Shown here piece after piece: positions 1 to 21,100 of a stretch of 64,000 bases of DNA. The notes beneath the pieces were generated by a model. That model was not told the DNA's origin, did not search any database, and worked only from the letters and a program-made list of their open reading frames with translations. Source of the stretch: Wuchereria bancrofti (Eukaryota > Nematoda > Chromadorea > Rhabditida > Onchocercidae); contig SSBO01000001.1 in assembly GCA_005281725.1 (NCBI GenBank), positions 6,432,399-6,496,398 of the forward strand, written 5' to 3'. Each line of letters begins with the position of its first letter. The first letter of the stretch is position 1. Position numbers and translations under genes: made by a program.

Positions 1-3000
1 TCCCAGTGTTGGTTGATCATTCTTCTCTCTGAGAATTCTGCTCAGCACCCACCTAATTTTCTGTTCCTTTTTGAGAATTAAATTTGACCGAATTCAGATT
101 TAGACATAAATGACCACAGGCTATTTGATAAATTAATCCTGTGAAAATGGGGAAAAATACCAAAGACTATTCCAGATTATCTCTGGTTCATTCAATACTT
201 CTCGCTCACTTTGATAACTTGCCTACTCATCTAGGATGATCTTTCGACTCTGTTCCTACTAATTCATTGATATTCCGTGATATTAATTGTAATCAACAAA
301 CAGTTGTTGGTCCAACTTTTACAATCGAATTTAGAGTATTCAGTATCAGGAATGAGATATGCTGTCAACAAGACTATTTAAGCGGTTCAATGTGTTGTTA
401 TCCTCTGATCTTCGAGAGTTCAGCTTTTGACATTTAGGATAAGTTCCTAATCATCTCAGTTTCTTGGCAAACCATTTAGTAAATGGCATATTGCACAGAA
501 GAAAGGAGGCAGAGATGATGCAGAAAAGGACTGTTGAAATTCGGAGAGGTAACTTGTAAGTAACTCATTATTGCTGATAAGGGAAATACACATTGGCATA
601 TGTAAAGAAGGAAAGGGAAGAAAACCATTATCGGTAGCAATTGCTTACGACACTGAACTGTTGTAAAAGTGAAGTGTTCCTTCTTATGGGAAAACTTCAT
701 TCTCCTACAAACATAAAAAGCCAATTTCTGAAAATTTCTCAAATTTGAAAAAAATTGTCGCAGCCGAAAATTTCCTTCCAAATTATTCCACTGCAACTGC
801 TACTAGAATAATTTCAGATAACATGATTTCGTGTTTTAAACGATAATGGACGAAATTTACTGGAAGCGAAAATCAAACAATTAGAAAAGATATTATATAA
901 TATGAGTAGATAACAAATAATATAATAGAATTTAAAAAGAAGAATGAGAATCATTTAGGCTAGGAAATAAGTGAAAAAAGAAAATTCATGGACCAAATTG
1001 GCTAATTAATAAATGAAGAGGTAGAAAGTGAGATGGAAGATGATTCTTAACTGTAAACATCGCTTGCATCACTTTACCACTCTTCTTCTCTTCTATACTC
1101 CATTTCCGTTCAGCCAAAAATTGCATTTCTTTATTAACAGGTAGAAAGACAGAATCAAAGACTTCCATTTGCGTATAAATATCTTTCTAGATAAAATGTA
1201 GTGAAGAAAGACAGTTTCTGATAATTGATCCTTTCCTCTCGTTTTCATTTAATCTTCCTACTGATAAATTATTTTCTATAAATGAAGAATAATTCTTGAA
1301 TTCTTCCTTTATCACTGTTAAAAGATGACCCAACTTTAATGATGTGTTATAATGTTAACTTTCCAAGTTTGATTTGCCGATTGATATCAACTTTCAATTA
1401 AAAATTTTGCTATCAAAATCTTTTCCACCGAATAAATGTACGTTAATTTTTGTTTATACCCATTAGAAATAATAAAAGCAATAAATTAATATTATAACGG
1501 AAGCGCTGATTATTATTAAAAGAATTCTAACGGTCCACTTGTTCTGATCTCTACTGATCGTCGCTTTTCCATTATAAAAAACTTTCAACCAGTTACCATC
1601 TTTTTACAAATTACCTAGTTAAAGAAAAGTAGTACACGATTATTTTTATGTTTCAGATATTGTATCCTGAAAATATTCATACCTAACTTCCCATATTAAT
1701 CAAATTCTACTCACAAAATTACTCATCGTTTATTTTTAAGAAATTAATAATATCGATAATATCAAGTTGATTTCGAAAAATGTAATCACAAACGGTTATA
1801 TAAAATCTGCAGTTCTGATGTCAGTACCGCGATTCCTGTTTAATCATTAATCACTTGACCAATCGATCCAATCAGCAACCCAGTTATACTAGAAATTGTA
1901 AAAGTGAAAAGAGAGAGAAAATAAAATTCAGTAGAATTAATGGATAGTTGTACAAAGTTCGATCTTTTTTTGGAACAGATAGATTTTTACTATATAAACA
2001 AAAGTTGCAGACTGATAACCATCTGTACAAATTATCTAGGGGATGAAATTTTAAAAGCAATCCTAAATTTTCATTTCCTCTTTTTTTGCTTATTGATAAA
2101 TTAGATAATTTGTGGATAAAACTATTATTGGAACTATCAAGTTCTTCTTTCTTTGAGAACGATTAGAGTAGTTATTGATTTCCTTTTTAAAAAAGATTTT
2201 AAAATTTCAACATTTTTATTCAAATTTATTCTTTTTTCGCATTTCAATCTTTGTTTTCCAATATTTACTGTGCAAACGGCGATTGTTTTATTTTATTAGT
2301 TCATAATCAAATGATGAATGACAGCTGCGCTAAATTGAACTTCAAAGATAATTGGAATAAGGTGAAAATAATTTCAGTTTTAATAATAAGTAAAAAAGTG
2401 AAAGATCAAAAGCGCATGAACTTTAGGAATTTATTAATCAGAAGCCTTTTAGAGTAAAGATCAAATGAAACTGATTGATGAGTAAAACTCTGTTAAATTA
2501 TTGTCGGAAATGATAAAAAGCATCATTTCAGAATTGTTGGTTCGTAAGAAGTCTCATTTACCTTCTCACTAAAAATCAATTAATATTTCCCATAAAAAGA
2601 CCTTTAAGGACGGTCATTTTGATTGCTTTATTCTGCTCATGGGCAACTGTATCAGGAAGATATGCATCCACCTGTTCTATTCTCTAAATCGCTCGGTGTT
2701 TTCAGATTGCGTTTTAAACTCTAGTGGATGAATTTACAGCAGAAATTTAAAGGTTTGGCTTTCATTTGATTTGAGATCAATGTCGGAGCATAAAAAGAGA
2801 ATAGAGTTTATTACAGGATGGATTAGGTCTATCCTGAGTTGCAAACTTTAAGCAAACACCAAACATTAGTCCTAGTTACTCGCGAACCAAACGATCGCAT
2901 ACATGAAAAGGCTCCCAAACCGAATAGAAAATAGGAGCAATAAGATGCCATTGTTCCGAAATGAAAGTGTAATTACATTAGCTAAGTAATCTGAAAAATT

Positions 3001-4439
3001 CTGTAGAAAAAGATGAATGAATGAATAAATGGTTTTGGATGGAATGAATTGGACAGGAGAGATTCAAATTCGGTGTAGCCAATAAAAAGGAATAGGAAAA
3101 TAATAGATATTTCATGCAGTGACCTTCTAGTTTTCTCCACGCACCTGCATATCCGGTACTCGTGCCAGTAATGTTCTGAGAAACGTATGCACCCATAATA
3201 AATACACATACATACACACACACGTACATATACACATACATACACACACAATGATTTCTTGTCCCATAGTTGTCAAGGACTCCATCTAGCATTCATTTTT
3301 GATACACAAACTTCAATTTATGATCGAGGAATTTAGTTCAAATCGTTGTAATCACAGCCTTTCACTTATTTGATTTATTCCTAATTCTTCTGATCCATAA
3401 GTGCAACCAATCTTTTGAACACTTATTAATACATAATTGTTTATCAGAGAATTGTATATTCATGACACAATCAAATTTCTTGCTTAACACTAAACTGATT
3501 TTCATTCAAGTGTAAAACTTTGAAATTCTGAATATTATATTACTCTCAGACAAATAATTTCGAATCCAAATGTAAAAGTTATGACTGCTGAAGTGAATCA
3601 ATAGGAAAGAAGGCTAATGAAAGGAAGTAAATTATATCATATAAATAATATACTTTCATAAATATACAATTTTTTCTATACAGAAATGTAACCTTAAATA
3701 TGAATAACAAATGTTTGAATTTCTTATCACTTTACGTAAAACATCTTCCGGGGATTTTTCCTTTTGTACTCTTAAAGCATTTTTGAAACAAAAAACCACA
3801 AAATTGAAAGATATATGTCACTAATTTAGCTGCGAAGCTTTGTTTAAACTTTTTTATAATACTCAATTCTTTTCGTTAGAAATAGTGCCTTATTAATTTA
3901 TTTAAACTTTTTGATTCATGATTATTTTTATAACAACTACAACTATCAATACTGCCATTATTCGTTTAAAAATTCATTTTACACTTAAAATTAGGCTGTA
4001 ACACATTGATTTCGATAATAATTTATTTTTTTTAAAAAAATTTATTAACTACTGTAATGAAGACAAAATACGCTGTAATCAATCCGTTGTTGTTTCTTTT
4101 TGTGCTGGTCATCAAGTGAAGTTCTGGCTGTTTTCTGATTGTTTATTTTCTCTTGCTTACTTGCAAACAGTTCTAAATTTTTGATTGCACTGAATTGACT
4201 TTTCCTTATTTTTTTAAAGAGATGTTTCTAGAAGCATTCAGATTAATTTGCTTTCTAATTAATTCAGATAGTTTGATGTTAAGCTCAGAAACGCAGCATT
4301 GATGCATTATGTTATGATTTAATTACACATTTAATAATTAGACCAAACTTAGTTTCGTAACTTTCTTCAACAATTTTAAGACTTCAGCATGTTATCATGT
4401 AAAGAAATTGTATTAAAATGGAATTGTTGTAAGAAATTT
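1..4439. other. Gene-poor flank, no supported gene
   Basis: Open frames here are short (about 60 to 106 codons) and show no family I recognise, no consistent chain of splice sites and no domain motifs. The longest (476-796 and 2978-3292, minus) are low-complexity, and the latter runs through a CA-rich microsatellite. It may contain 3' flanking sequence of the kinase gene that ends at 4440. Confidence 0.6.
3201..3250. repeat. CA/TACA-rich microsatellite
   Basis: An imperfect run of acacata/cacaca units lies here. It creates Val/Tyr/Cys-rich spurious frames on the minus strand. Confidence 0.85.
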
Positions 4440-6147
4440 TCAGCAAAATATTGCAGTTACCAGCTTCTTTGCAAAATTAAAAATTAAAAAAACGTACGGT
4501 ATTTTCTGTAAATCGTCCAGAGTGATTATATTGGAAACAAAAGTTCCATTGGTTCGGCGTTTATTAGGAACGAAGAGTTCTTGAAAGAATGGATCCGACA
4601 AGAATACTTTACCGCATAAGCGCTTCTCGGGACTATAAACAAGTATTCGTTGAAGGATATTAATAATTTCCTCAGAAGCATAAGGTAGAATGGATCTGAG
4701 ACCACGTGGTGCAATACGGCCACCAGCGATTGATATAGCCGCTTTCATATCCATAAGATCGGTTTCATCCGGACTTCCGAGAGCATCCATTACTAATTTA
4801 AATTGATCTTTTGTATCTTTGCCGGGAAATAATATGCTGCCTTTAGTAATTTCCCCTAGCACACAACCACCAGACCAAACATCTAAATAGTACGGTCATC
4901 AGAGGTTACCTTTCAAATTAATGTGAGTTCACTTCAAGTTCAATTGCAGGGAAACTGTAGAAAACTTGCCAACTTGAGGTGAATAGAAAGTCGCTTTAAG
5001 CAATAGTTCTGGTGGACGATAATATCGTGTGACCTGAAGCTAAAAGCATAAGAAATTTGGTTTCGTCTTTTTTAATAAAAGTGAAAAAGATAATTCAAAA
5101 TAAGAAAAATCTTTCAAGTATTATTTATATAATCAACACCTGATAAAAGGTAGATTTTGTCATCCTTCTCATAAATTTTGCCGAACCAAAATCAGCAATT
5201 TTTAGCATACCGCTGATTGGTTCAATAAGCAAATTTTGTGGCTTTATGTCACGATGACAAACATGATTCTACAATATGACTTACATATCGAGAAATTTGT
5301 CATTGAAGTGTTTCAATTCATGAAATAAAAAACGAGGTGTTCACAAAAGGATTTTAGAAGAATAAAAACGATTAGCAAAGAAGAAAACTATGAATTCAAA
5401 TGGCAATTGATAAAACTGTAAAAACAACATTAATCAGTAAACAAAGTAACATTCGACAAAAAACTCAATCCATTGAACAACTGCCATGAATACAATTTAA
5501 TCTCGATATAATCAGGATATTTACCACCAATTTGTTTGACAATGTTTGACATTGTTTTCGGTAAATATTCAAATATCATTGTCTCACAAATCTAAAAATG
5601 GAACTGATTGCAATTGAACTGACCATAAAAATATTTTAAATCAAATGAAGAAACTACGAACGCATCAATTTTCATTCCCACTTTTTTGCTATCTGCTGAA
5701 TAGCGATCTTTTCAAGCAAATATGTAAAAGATCAAATAAGTCAAAAATTTCACATAATTCAAAAGTGAAGGATAAGGAAGAAATATCTTGTTATCTGGAG
5801 TAATACTTCGAAAGGTATACAACACTTGAATAATATTTTTGTGTCTTCTGCAGCTCAAACCAAGAAGTATATCCAATTCTGTATTTACTTGTGAGTCCTC
5901 TTCGAAATCTGAGGTTAGATCAGTTAGTTCTTAAACACTTCCAAATTCAAATATAGTTCTTCGTTTACATTTGTGATTTTCAGAATTTTTTAAAACGAAG
6001 GCTCAGATTGAAGAGGGATCATTAAGGCCTATCTTCACCTGGCCAAGTTTTTTTAAGTGCGATTTCTTTGCATGGTCCAGGACTGAGCAATGTACCACGG
6101 TAAACGTTACTGAATACACCTGACGAGTGCAACCTCAAATTTTTCAT
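4440..6147 (-). CDS. Divergent GSK3-like Ser/Thr protein kinase
   Basis: Six exons join in frame to 346 aa: 6147-6039, 5908-5754, 5591-5451, 5268-5140, 5033-4970, 4882-4440. Visible kinase features are a glycine-loop-like [11 protein letters not shown] (residues 8-18), the ATP lysine in IALKK (about K32), HRDIKPQN (140-147), DFGSAK (161-166), a GSK3-type activation-loop tyrosine (about Y177), RYYRPPEL (181-188) and [12 protein letters not shown]. The order and spacing match GSK3, a cytosolic/nuclear kinase that usually acts on pre-phosphorylated substrates. The N-terminus is very short: the ATG lies 6 nt after a splice-acceptor-like site, so it starts almost at the glycine loop. The Arg that helps bind priming phosphate in GSK3 (R96) appears to be replaced in the SQVNTEL segment. 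Exon 5 ends at GC rather than GT. The exon 2 donor at 5754 is the least certain junction. Nematodes carry several GSK3-like paralogues, so canonical GSK-3 is unlikely. Confidence 0.9.
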
Positions 6148-6160
6148 CCGCAACTGTAAT
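6148..6160 (-). other. Candidate SL trans-splice acceptor of kinase gene
   Basis: On the minus strand an aattacag acceptor lies 6 nt before the ATG at 6147. The short leader fits nematode spliced-leader addition. A normal 5'-UTR intron would look the same. Confidence 0.45.
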
Positions 6161-8172
6161 TTTAACTTTTTGAAAGAAATTGAATTTCGGGTAAAAACTT
6201 CTGGAATCTTTTTTTTTGGACCCTTTTGCTACAGAATCATTTGTAGTTAAGTTTATTTGACAACCAAAAAAGAATTACATTCTAGAAGTTATAAGCTGAA
6301 CACTGATGACGACTGAATGAACTAACTGTTGCCAGTTTTATGCATTTCTTCATTTGGCAACTTACTAACTCGGATTTAAAACAATTAAAAATTGAAAAGG
6401 CCAAAATCTTAAAAGCAAGATATCACAATCTCAATATTTTTTTATTAGTGGAATCGACAAGTGAAAACTACGATATTAACATTTTTGGAAAATAATTCAC
6501 GGAACCTTGACTTTCTTTTTACTTGGTAATTCTACCGCACTTTGTTCATGAATCAAATCCATATTTTTGAGTAATATTTCTACTGAACAAAACTTATTAT
6601 GAAACAGTGGAATTTCATATACACATAAGTCTTATCCCATTTGTAGTAATTTAAACTCTATAAACTTGAGACATTTTCCATCTCCACTGTAATGTTTGAC
6701 CCATATATATATATATAAGTTTCTCAAATTTAATTAATTATTGGAAAAAGAAGTATTTTGGTATTATAAAGAAAGCAATTTGGTAGTAGTGCAAAGTATT
6801 TATTTTTCACTTTTTTCTATTAAAAATTTCTACGAATTTTGTGCAAATTTTCTACAGTTTTCATAAACTAATGAATTCCAAAATTTCCTGAATGACCCAA
6901 GTAATTGTTTGGTACCATACGAAAGCACCCTTCCTGTTATCAACTTCAATAGAAGGAAAGAACAAGCATTATATCTCCGGTACCATCTTTCTCCACACAG
7001 ATTTCACTCCATGCTTTCTTTCGAAATGAATTGTTGGACATGTTGCTTACAACTAAACAGTGCTAGAAAAATGAATGATTTTTGAACATTCCTCTAATTT
7101 GAATCCAAGTTTGTTATATGCAAATTGAAAAAAATTTGCGTAACCTTGCGTAATGGGAACTCTAAAGTTAAATTAAATGTTAAGTAAATGAAAATTCCCC
7201 TCCTATCTTGGTCATTAACTTTTGGTTTTAACTTCATCGAAGAATTCATACAGCAAATCTGAGCGCAATATTCTTCTGAGCAATATGTCCATTAAGTCAA
7301 ACGACTGAAATTTACTTCATTTTTGAAGATTTAACTAGTCGCATTAGTGGGAAGAAAGAAGGATTTAGAAATTCAATGAAGGGTTATGAGTGATCAGATG
7401 AAGAGATTTATATGTGACCGGTCAGATTTACATCGGTTTTCCTAAAGCTAAATCAAAAAAACGACTGATGTCTAATTTCAAGATTTTCAAGAGTTCAAAT
7501 TGCAATTTACTTTAGTTTACAGTGAGAGACTGATTCTAATTAACAGAAAGAGATCAATGGAAATCAGTTGGGATGCTAGAAATGCTGAATTCAAGTTCCA
7601 ACAAGAGGAAAAAACGACAGGGAAATGTCTAGCGATAAGAGGAATTTTATGTAGAGATGAATTTAAGTTTCATGCCAAACAACAAGAAATTTGTAGATCA
7701 AATGAATAATGTCTTGCAAAAAAAAAAAAAAATGTCAATAAAACATCGCCCATGAATAATCAACAAAAAAAATTTAGGACCATATTTTTGTGGGATAAGT
7801 AAGTCACTTGCTCATTTGAATTGAGATAATCTTAAATTATCTGATTGGAATACATAATACTATGAGGTCACTGAGGCCGAGGCGAACATTCAACAAAACC
7901 AACTAAAAGTGATGCTCAAAATATTACATTTCTAATGGAATACAGAATTAAAACAGAAATGACGATGACAAAAAACAGTAATTTTGAATCAGTATAACAT
8001 TAAAAATGAAACAAACACTGGAATATTTACAGATTTTGCACATATACACTGGTGAGAAAAACTTTTAGCAGAGTAGTCTCGACATGCTATGAACTATGAA
8101 CTCTTCGCTATGCGCTATAAACACTTCCAAAACATTTACTTCTCAAGTGACCTTAGCCGACTGATATAATGA
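6161..8172. other. Intergenic, no supported gene
   Basis: This spacer lies between the kinase start and the SMC3 stop. It holds a short (AT)n run near 6704-6717, an A13-A14 tract near 7719 and a 69-codon plus-strand frame at 7500-7709 with no recognisable motif. Nothing else is supportable. Confidence 0.6.
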
Positions 8173-15652
<7,480 letters not shown>

Positions 15653-18139
15653 CGTAGAGTAAGTCAATGCGGGATTGGTTAGTAGGAATGATTAACTGCT
15701 CATTGAATATGTACGTAAAGTTTGACCTGAAAGTTGATTACAATTATTCTCTAACCAGGTTTAGCGTAACATGCATATATCTGCAACTTTCGAACTGGGA
15801 AAGGTTGTTTATATTTCCCGAAGAAATGCCCTGAATCATAATAAAACAAGGCAGAAATCCCTGACAAACAAACCTATCTTAAACTAATTAGAACAACACA
15901 TCACCCCACCACCACAACGAATACCTTAAATTTAAAATTGTATGGTCCCATATTTACCATATTTAATGCGGCCTACTATATATACCAAGACTGAACTGTG
16001 AGCATTGCAGTTTCGGACTTAACCAGCCGGTGTTGTTCGGGTTGTGAGGAGTCTGATTTAGAGGTTTGGAAGGTTGCAGGTGAGAGGGAAATAATGGTTT
16101 CAGAGAATAGCAGATACTATTGCAACCAAAGCAAGTAGTTGTCAGACGATGCTTTCCAGCTGAAGAAGATTTGGTTTTCTACTTTAGCTCTGTCTAAGGA
16201 AGGAGACCTGTAATCAAGGTATCGATACCTGCACGTCCTACTTATTCCCTTCCTCATTATTGCAACTTTGTCTCCTTATTTGTTATTAGAGTTATAAATT
16301 ATTATTTTTATTACAGTGTTATTGTTAATTATTTTCATATTGTTATTAATGTCAAATGATATTATTGTGCTGTGCTTAATTATCATTACATTTCCATTTG
16401 TTCAGCATTATCAGTTGTTATAGCTATCATTGTCACCATGCATTGACCTGTCTTCGTCAACACAACTGTAATAAGCATAATTCAGTTTCTCCTAAATCAT
16501 AGAAAGTTTCAGTTTAAGCCTTTCATTTTGTTATATTATTTTTTGTTGCTGTGTTTGCCGTGTAGTTTTATAAAAGCGCATTTTTTTTATTTGTGCGAAA
16601 TGCAGTATTTCGGGAATAAATAGTATCTGTAGCTCTTGATCTGTGTTTTTTTTCTTTACAGTATTGTTGTAACAATTTCTTTCAGTCGCTCCTTCGAATC
16701 TTTCCACTTCCACGTCATAATGAACCATCTACGATCAGTTACTCGTTATTCATTATATCCTTTCTGGAATAACTTTTTTTTTGATGAGTTTTTACAATAT
16801 TTAAGGTCAAAGACTTTGTTTGTGAAGTAATGAACTATGGCAAAACATATTTAAGCTCTTCATGCATTATTTCTGTACTGCTTTGGCTCAACCTCAATAA
16901 AGTGGCAAGAAATAGCAGATAGAATTGCTAGCCCTATTAAATCATGCATGTCCATTGATTGTCCTAATTATTAAATGATACTGTTATGAGAACGAAAATG
17001 TTTATCAGTACAATTTAGTGCCTGACGTTTTCCTTGAAGCGCTAAGAATTACAAGCTATAATGAAGCGTATAAAGGTAGAAGTAATGTAAATTATAAGTT
17101 GTAACAAATGTCCACTTGGATAAGTGCTTCAAAGTTGGAATCCAAAAAGATATTAATAGTTTTGACAATGTTGCGAATATTCGTCTCGAAAATATTGGGA
17201 GAAAGAAGATAAAAGATCGGCGTATAGTATAGCTGATTAATTGAGCAAACAGAACATGGATCCGTTGATCGGTTTCCAGGAGTGAAACACCTAGAAATTG
17301 TTATTTCTGAAAAACCATTGCTGAAAAAACAAAAAACAATCGTTATTCTATTTCAGGAAAGTCCATCCACTTATTTGCTTCTCTTGTGCTTCGTTTTGTT
17401 TCAGTTGAGAGAACAGATAATTATTGATATTAATCCAATAGTTAAGTTAAGAACATAACATGTATCTAAATTTTCATCTGAATTCATGCCATTTCTTCTA
17501 TTCCAGTTTCTCAGTTTGTCATTGATTCACTCTGTCAACTCCCTTCACTAATTTAGTGTAAAATTTCAAGCTGACCATGAAAATGGGACTTATCTGTTAT
17601 TCGTCTCTGCATTTTCGTCATGTCTTACATTAAAAATTTGGAACAAATAAAATAATAAGCTGAACAGAATTTTAAATAAATCTCATAATTAATGATAATT
17701 TAAACAGATTGTCTGATAATTTTTTCTTAAGAGACTTCTTAATCTACCTTAAATTCCTGTAATCATAATTGCCTTAGACTCATTACATTACGTAACACTT
17801 TAATTAAGAACCAACAACCTTTGATAGATGGAGTTAAATTACTTATTTACAAGCAGTTTTGAACCGTTGATGAGTTTAGTCTTTTTCCCTTATCTTTCTA
17901 AATAAATATTTCATTTAAATTCTTAATATTGATAACAAAGAACTAAAAATAAAGATGAATTAATTAAAATTAGAGAAGTGGGTGACGAATTTAAAATAAA
18001 ATTATGTTTTACTATCGGTGACTTTAAGACAGTATTAGATTCTTATTTCAAATTCTATTGATGTTATTGTATATGCAAGCTTTCACATTTTTAGATGTTA
18101 AAATGTCATATATAATTGTGTTTCATTGAAGGCTTCAGA
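15653..18139. other. Intergenic between SMC3 and tyrosinase-like locus
   Basis: This presumably holds the SMC3 promoter (divergent from the plus-strand locus). A TATA-like string (ctatatatacc) lies near 15976 and a somewhat GC-richer patch spans about 16010-16220, with a plausible plus-strand donor (gcag|gtgaga) near 16080. I could not connect it to an exon. The rest is AT-rich low-complexity sequence. Confidence 0.5.
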
Positions 18140-21100
18140 ATGAGTACGTTACCACATGCTATTTTGATATACTTTGCTATAATGATTCAATCGCTGAAAA
18201 CTCACAAAGAACTGCAAAATGTAAGTTTTACAAAAATTTCAACAAGGAATTGCCAGCAAAAGCAGACTGCTCGCTAGTATAAAAAGGTGTTCTGATAAAA
18301 GGTACTATTCTTATTTCTTATTCTTCGGGGCATAATATAGCAATATTTGCATTTCCGTTCCTTTATGAATAGTGTTTCTTCCAAAGAGTTATAAGTTAAA
18401 ATTCTGCTGAAAGTGTATTAATGTATATCATCAAAATGATATCAAAATGAGAAAAGTACTGTACTTCGAACTTTTTGGAATCTAATACGATTTAGCAAAA
18501 TATGTGGGATAGACGGAAAGAACTGCGACAGTTGGATGAAGTAACTCTGTCATTGCTGCAGTATAAATTCGAGCATTTTCGACAGGAATCTACAAATAAT
18601 GTTACTTTGATTGATGCATTAGCAGTAGCAGTAATGACCAACGAATTAATCATCGAAAGTTTTTGTGGAATGTTAAACTTCATTTCGCTTTCAACATCTT
18701 CTGAAGCTGCTAAGGTGGATAAGGTAACACAGTTTCTTCAGCCAATGTTGAAAAGCTGAAGCTGTAAAGTGTTCATTTTGATAATTTGACATTATTTTGT
18801 GATCATTCGCACATTTCCGTACCACAGATTGGAAGAAAGTATCGGAATGGCACTTCCGTACTGGGATTACCGAATGGACGCTCAATTGACGGAACCGAAA
18901 GATTCGTCGATTATGCTGTTGTCAGCACGTAAATGATGAAACTAATGACAGTTTGCTGATAACCCAAAATGTGAACAGTACCGAGGAAGAAACTGATCGA
19001 CAGTTATTGAAAATTGAACAAAGATGTAAAAGTGGTGCATTACTGACATTTCTGCGGCAAACTTTACCTCCTGACAACCGTGAATTTTTGAAAATTTCTA
19101 AAAGTTCTGCAAGTACCATTGGTAAAAGATTTTTGGATTGATTTTTACAAGGTGAAAAATAACAGCTTTTAATCTTTTCTTTTGCAAAGATTAAGTTATT
19201 ACTTCATCATTCCACCCGGAAAAAAGATTTGTATCAATTATTCCATTACAGAAATAATGTTTGTTTGTTTAATTATTTGGACAACTAAATTAACTGAATC
19301 AAACTTTCGTTACAGTTATGACCCACGAGAATCAAATATTTGATTATAACAACTAACAGCAAACATCTAAATGAGTAACAATAAGTGAGACAGGCTTTTG
19401 CATTTAAAAATTAGTATTGTAATAACTAATCACTAGAATCTAAAGTAAACTTTTCAGCTCTTATAAAAGGATGTTCATTGTGTGAAACTAACAGTAGCAA
19501 AAGATGGTTGTTTTGTGATCGGAATATTCATCGATGCGTTAGTAAAATAATTCCTAATGGTGACTGCACGAAGTTCGAAAATGAAAGCTGTTTTCAATCA
19601 AAATGTGATCAGGAGCGCTGTAGTCAGCAAGAAATGACGCCTGTTATGAAAGTATCTGAAAACACTACCATCGCAAGAAATTCTGTAAGCTATCTTAAGA
19701 ATTCATTCATCACTTGCGCCGAAAGCAGTACTTCTGACGAGAAGCTTTACATCAGACATAAATTCAAATCATATTCCTAGAACTGATGTACACAATGCGG
19801 AAAATAGCGCGATATTTATGAAATCTTCTCATTGGGTAATCTCAGAAGGCAAATATCAAATACTAGATTTTATGCCGATCGAATCGCCAAAATTCAAAGG
19901 TAGTGCCGAAAACAGTTCTTATTCATCTTATAATAAAAAAGAGATAATTTTACCTGAAAAACAAAATAGAAGTCGGAAAAAGTTCAAGAAGCATCACGGG
20001 AAATTCAGAAATAAAGGTGAAGTTGAAATTAACAAGATCTCTCCTAAGAAATATCCGGAATCGATCCGTTCAATTCGGACAAAGAACCTATCGAAATACG
20101 ATCACTATCATAGAAAATTAAAGCAGCAAAAAGCAGTTAGTAAAATGCGAAAAAGCATTGTTCATTTGTATGGATTTGATAGACCATCTTCCAGTGAGGA
20201 ATTGCTGAAATCTTTGAAAATTGGTCCAGATTTCGGAAAGGTTCCTGAATTTGGCATGAAAGATGCAAAAATGCCAGTGCCGGCCGAACAACATAAAACC
20301 ACTGCTGTCAGCGTTCCCTCGCAATATGTTTACTTTTCTATTACTGTTATTGAAGATAAATCAAAACGTAATAATTTACTGAATCGAGCTGTTGATGTCT
20401 GTGATATTACACTTAGCAAACATGCCTTATGGTTTCACTGAAAGCATCAAAGTAAGTAACATTATTTGCGATTCTGAAAGATACAAGCTTTAAATTGGAA
20501 ATAAATTTCTATTTCAGTCCGGGGAAGCTTAGACCAACCATTTGTTTTTAAAAATGCCACAAAATCTTTTCAGATTTGAGCTTAACTTAAGATTGAGATA
20601 AAAAAGGCGGGAGGATATCTTGTATACCATTTCATTTATTATTTCATTTTTATGTACCACTCAGTTTTGACACCAGATCATTGATTGCATTGGAGCATTG
20701 CATACTCGAAATCCGTTTAATATAATGTATTGCTTAATATAATAAATAAATTTTGTAAAGAATCCGGTAGACAGAGAAAATCCTTAATTAGAAAGGATTT
20801 TAATTACAAAATGCGAGAACCACAATGCTTTCAAATATTATTGTAAATAATCGTAATTCACAGGGACAGTTGATTCAAAATAAAACGTCTGCTGTTTTAC
20901 GTACATTGAATCCGGAGATGTTTGGCCCACTTGTGGAATTCTATATTACAGTAACTGATCAGGATGGACGACCCTGCCAGCAAAGATGTTTGAATTCCAA
21001 AGGAACTTATGAAAATTGCGAAGAACGGCCAATTCGATTATCAAGTCATGAGTTCATCGTTTTCTCAGATCCGATTGAATTTCATGAGGTATTGACCATT

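Noticed and set aside
5139..5591. Intron at the ggtaaata inside the kinase exon
   Set aside because: Reading through gives a conserved [15 protein letters not shown] helix with correct GSK3 spacing, so the exon continues to 5451.
15970..16220. TATA-like box plus donor as a separate plus-strand gene start
   Set aside because: No downstream coding exon could be linked; it may be promoter sequence of SMC3 or chance.
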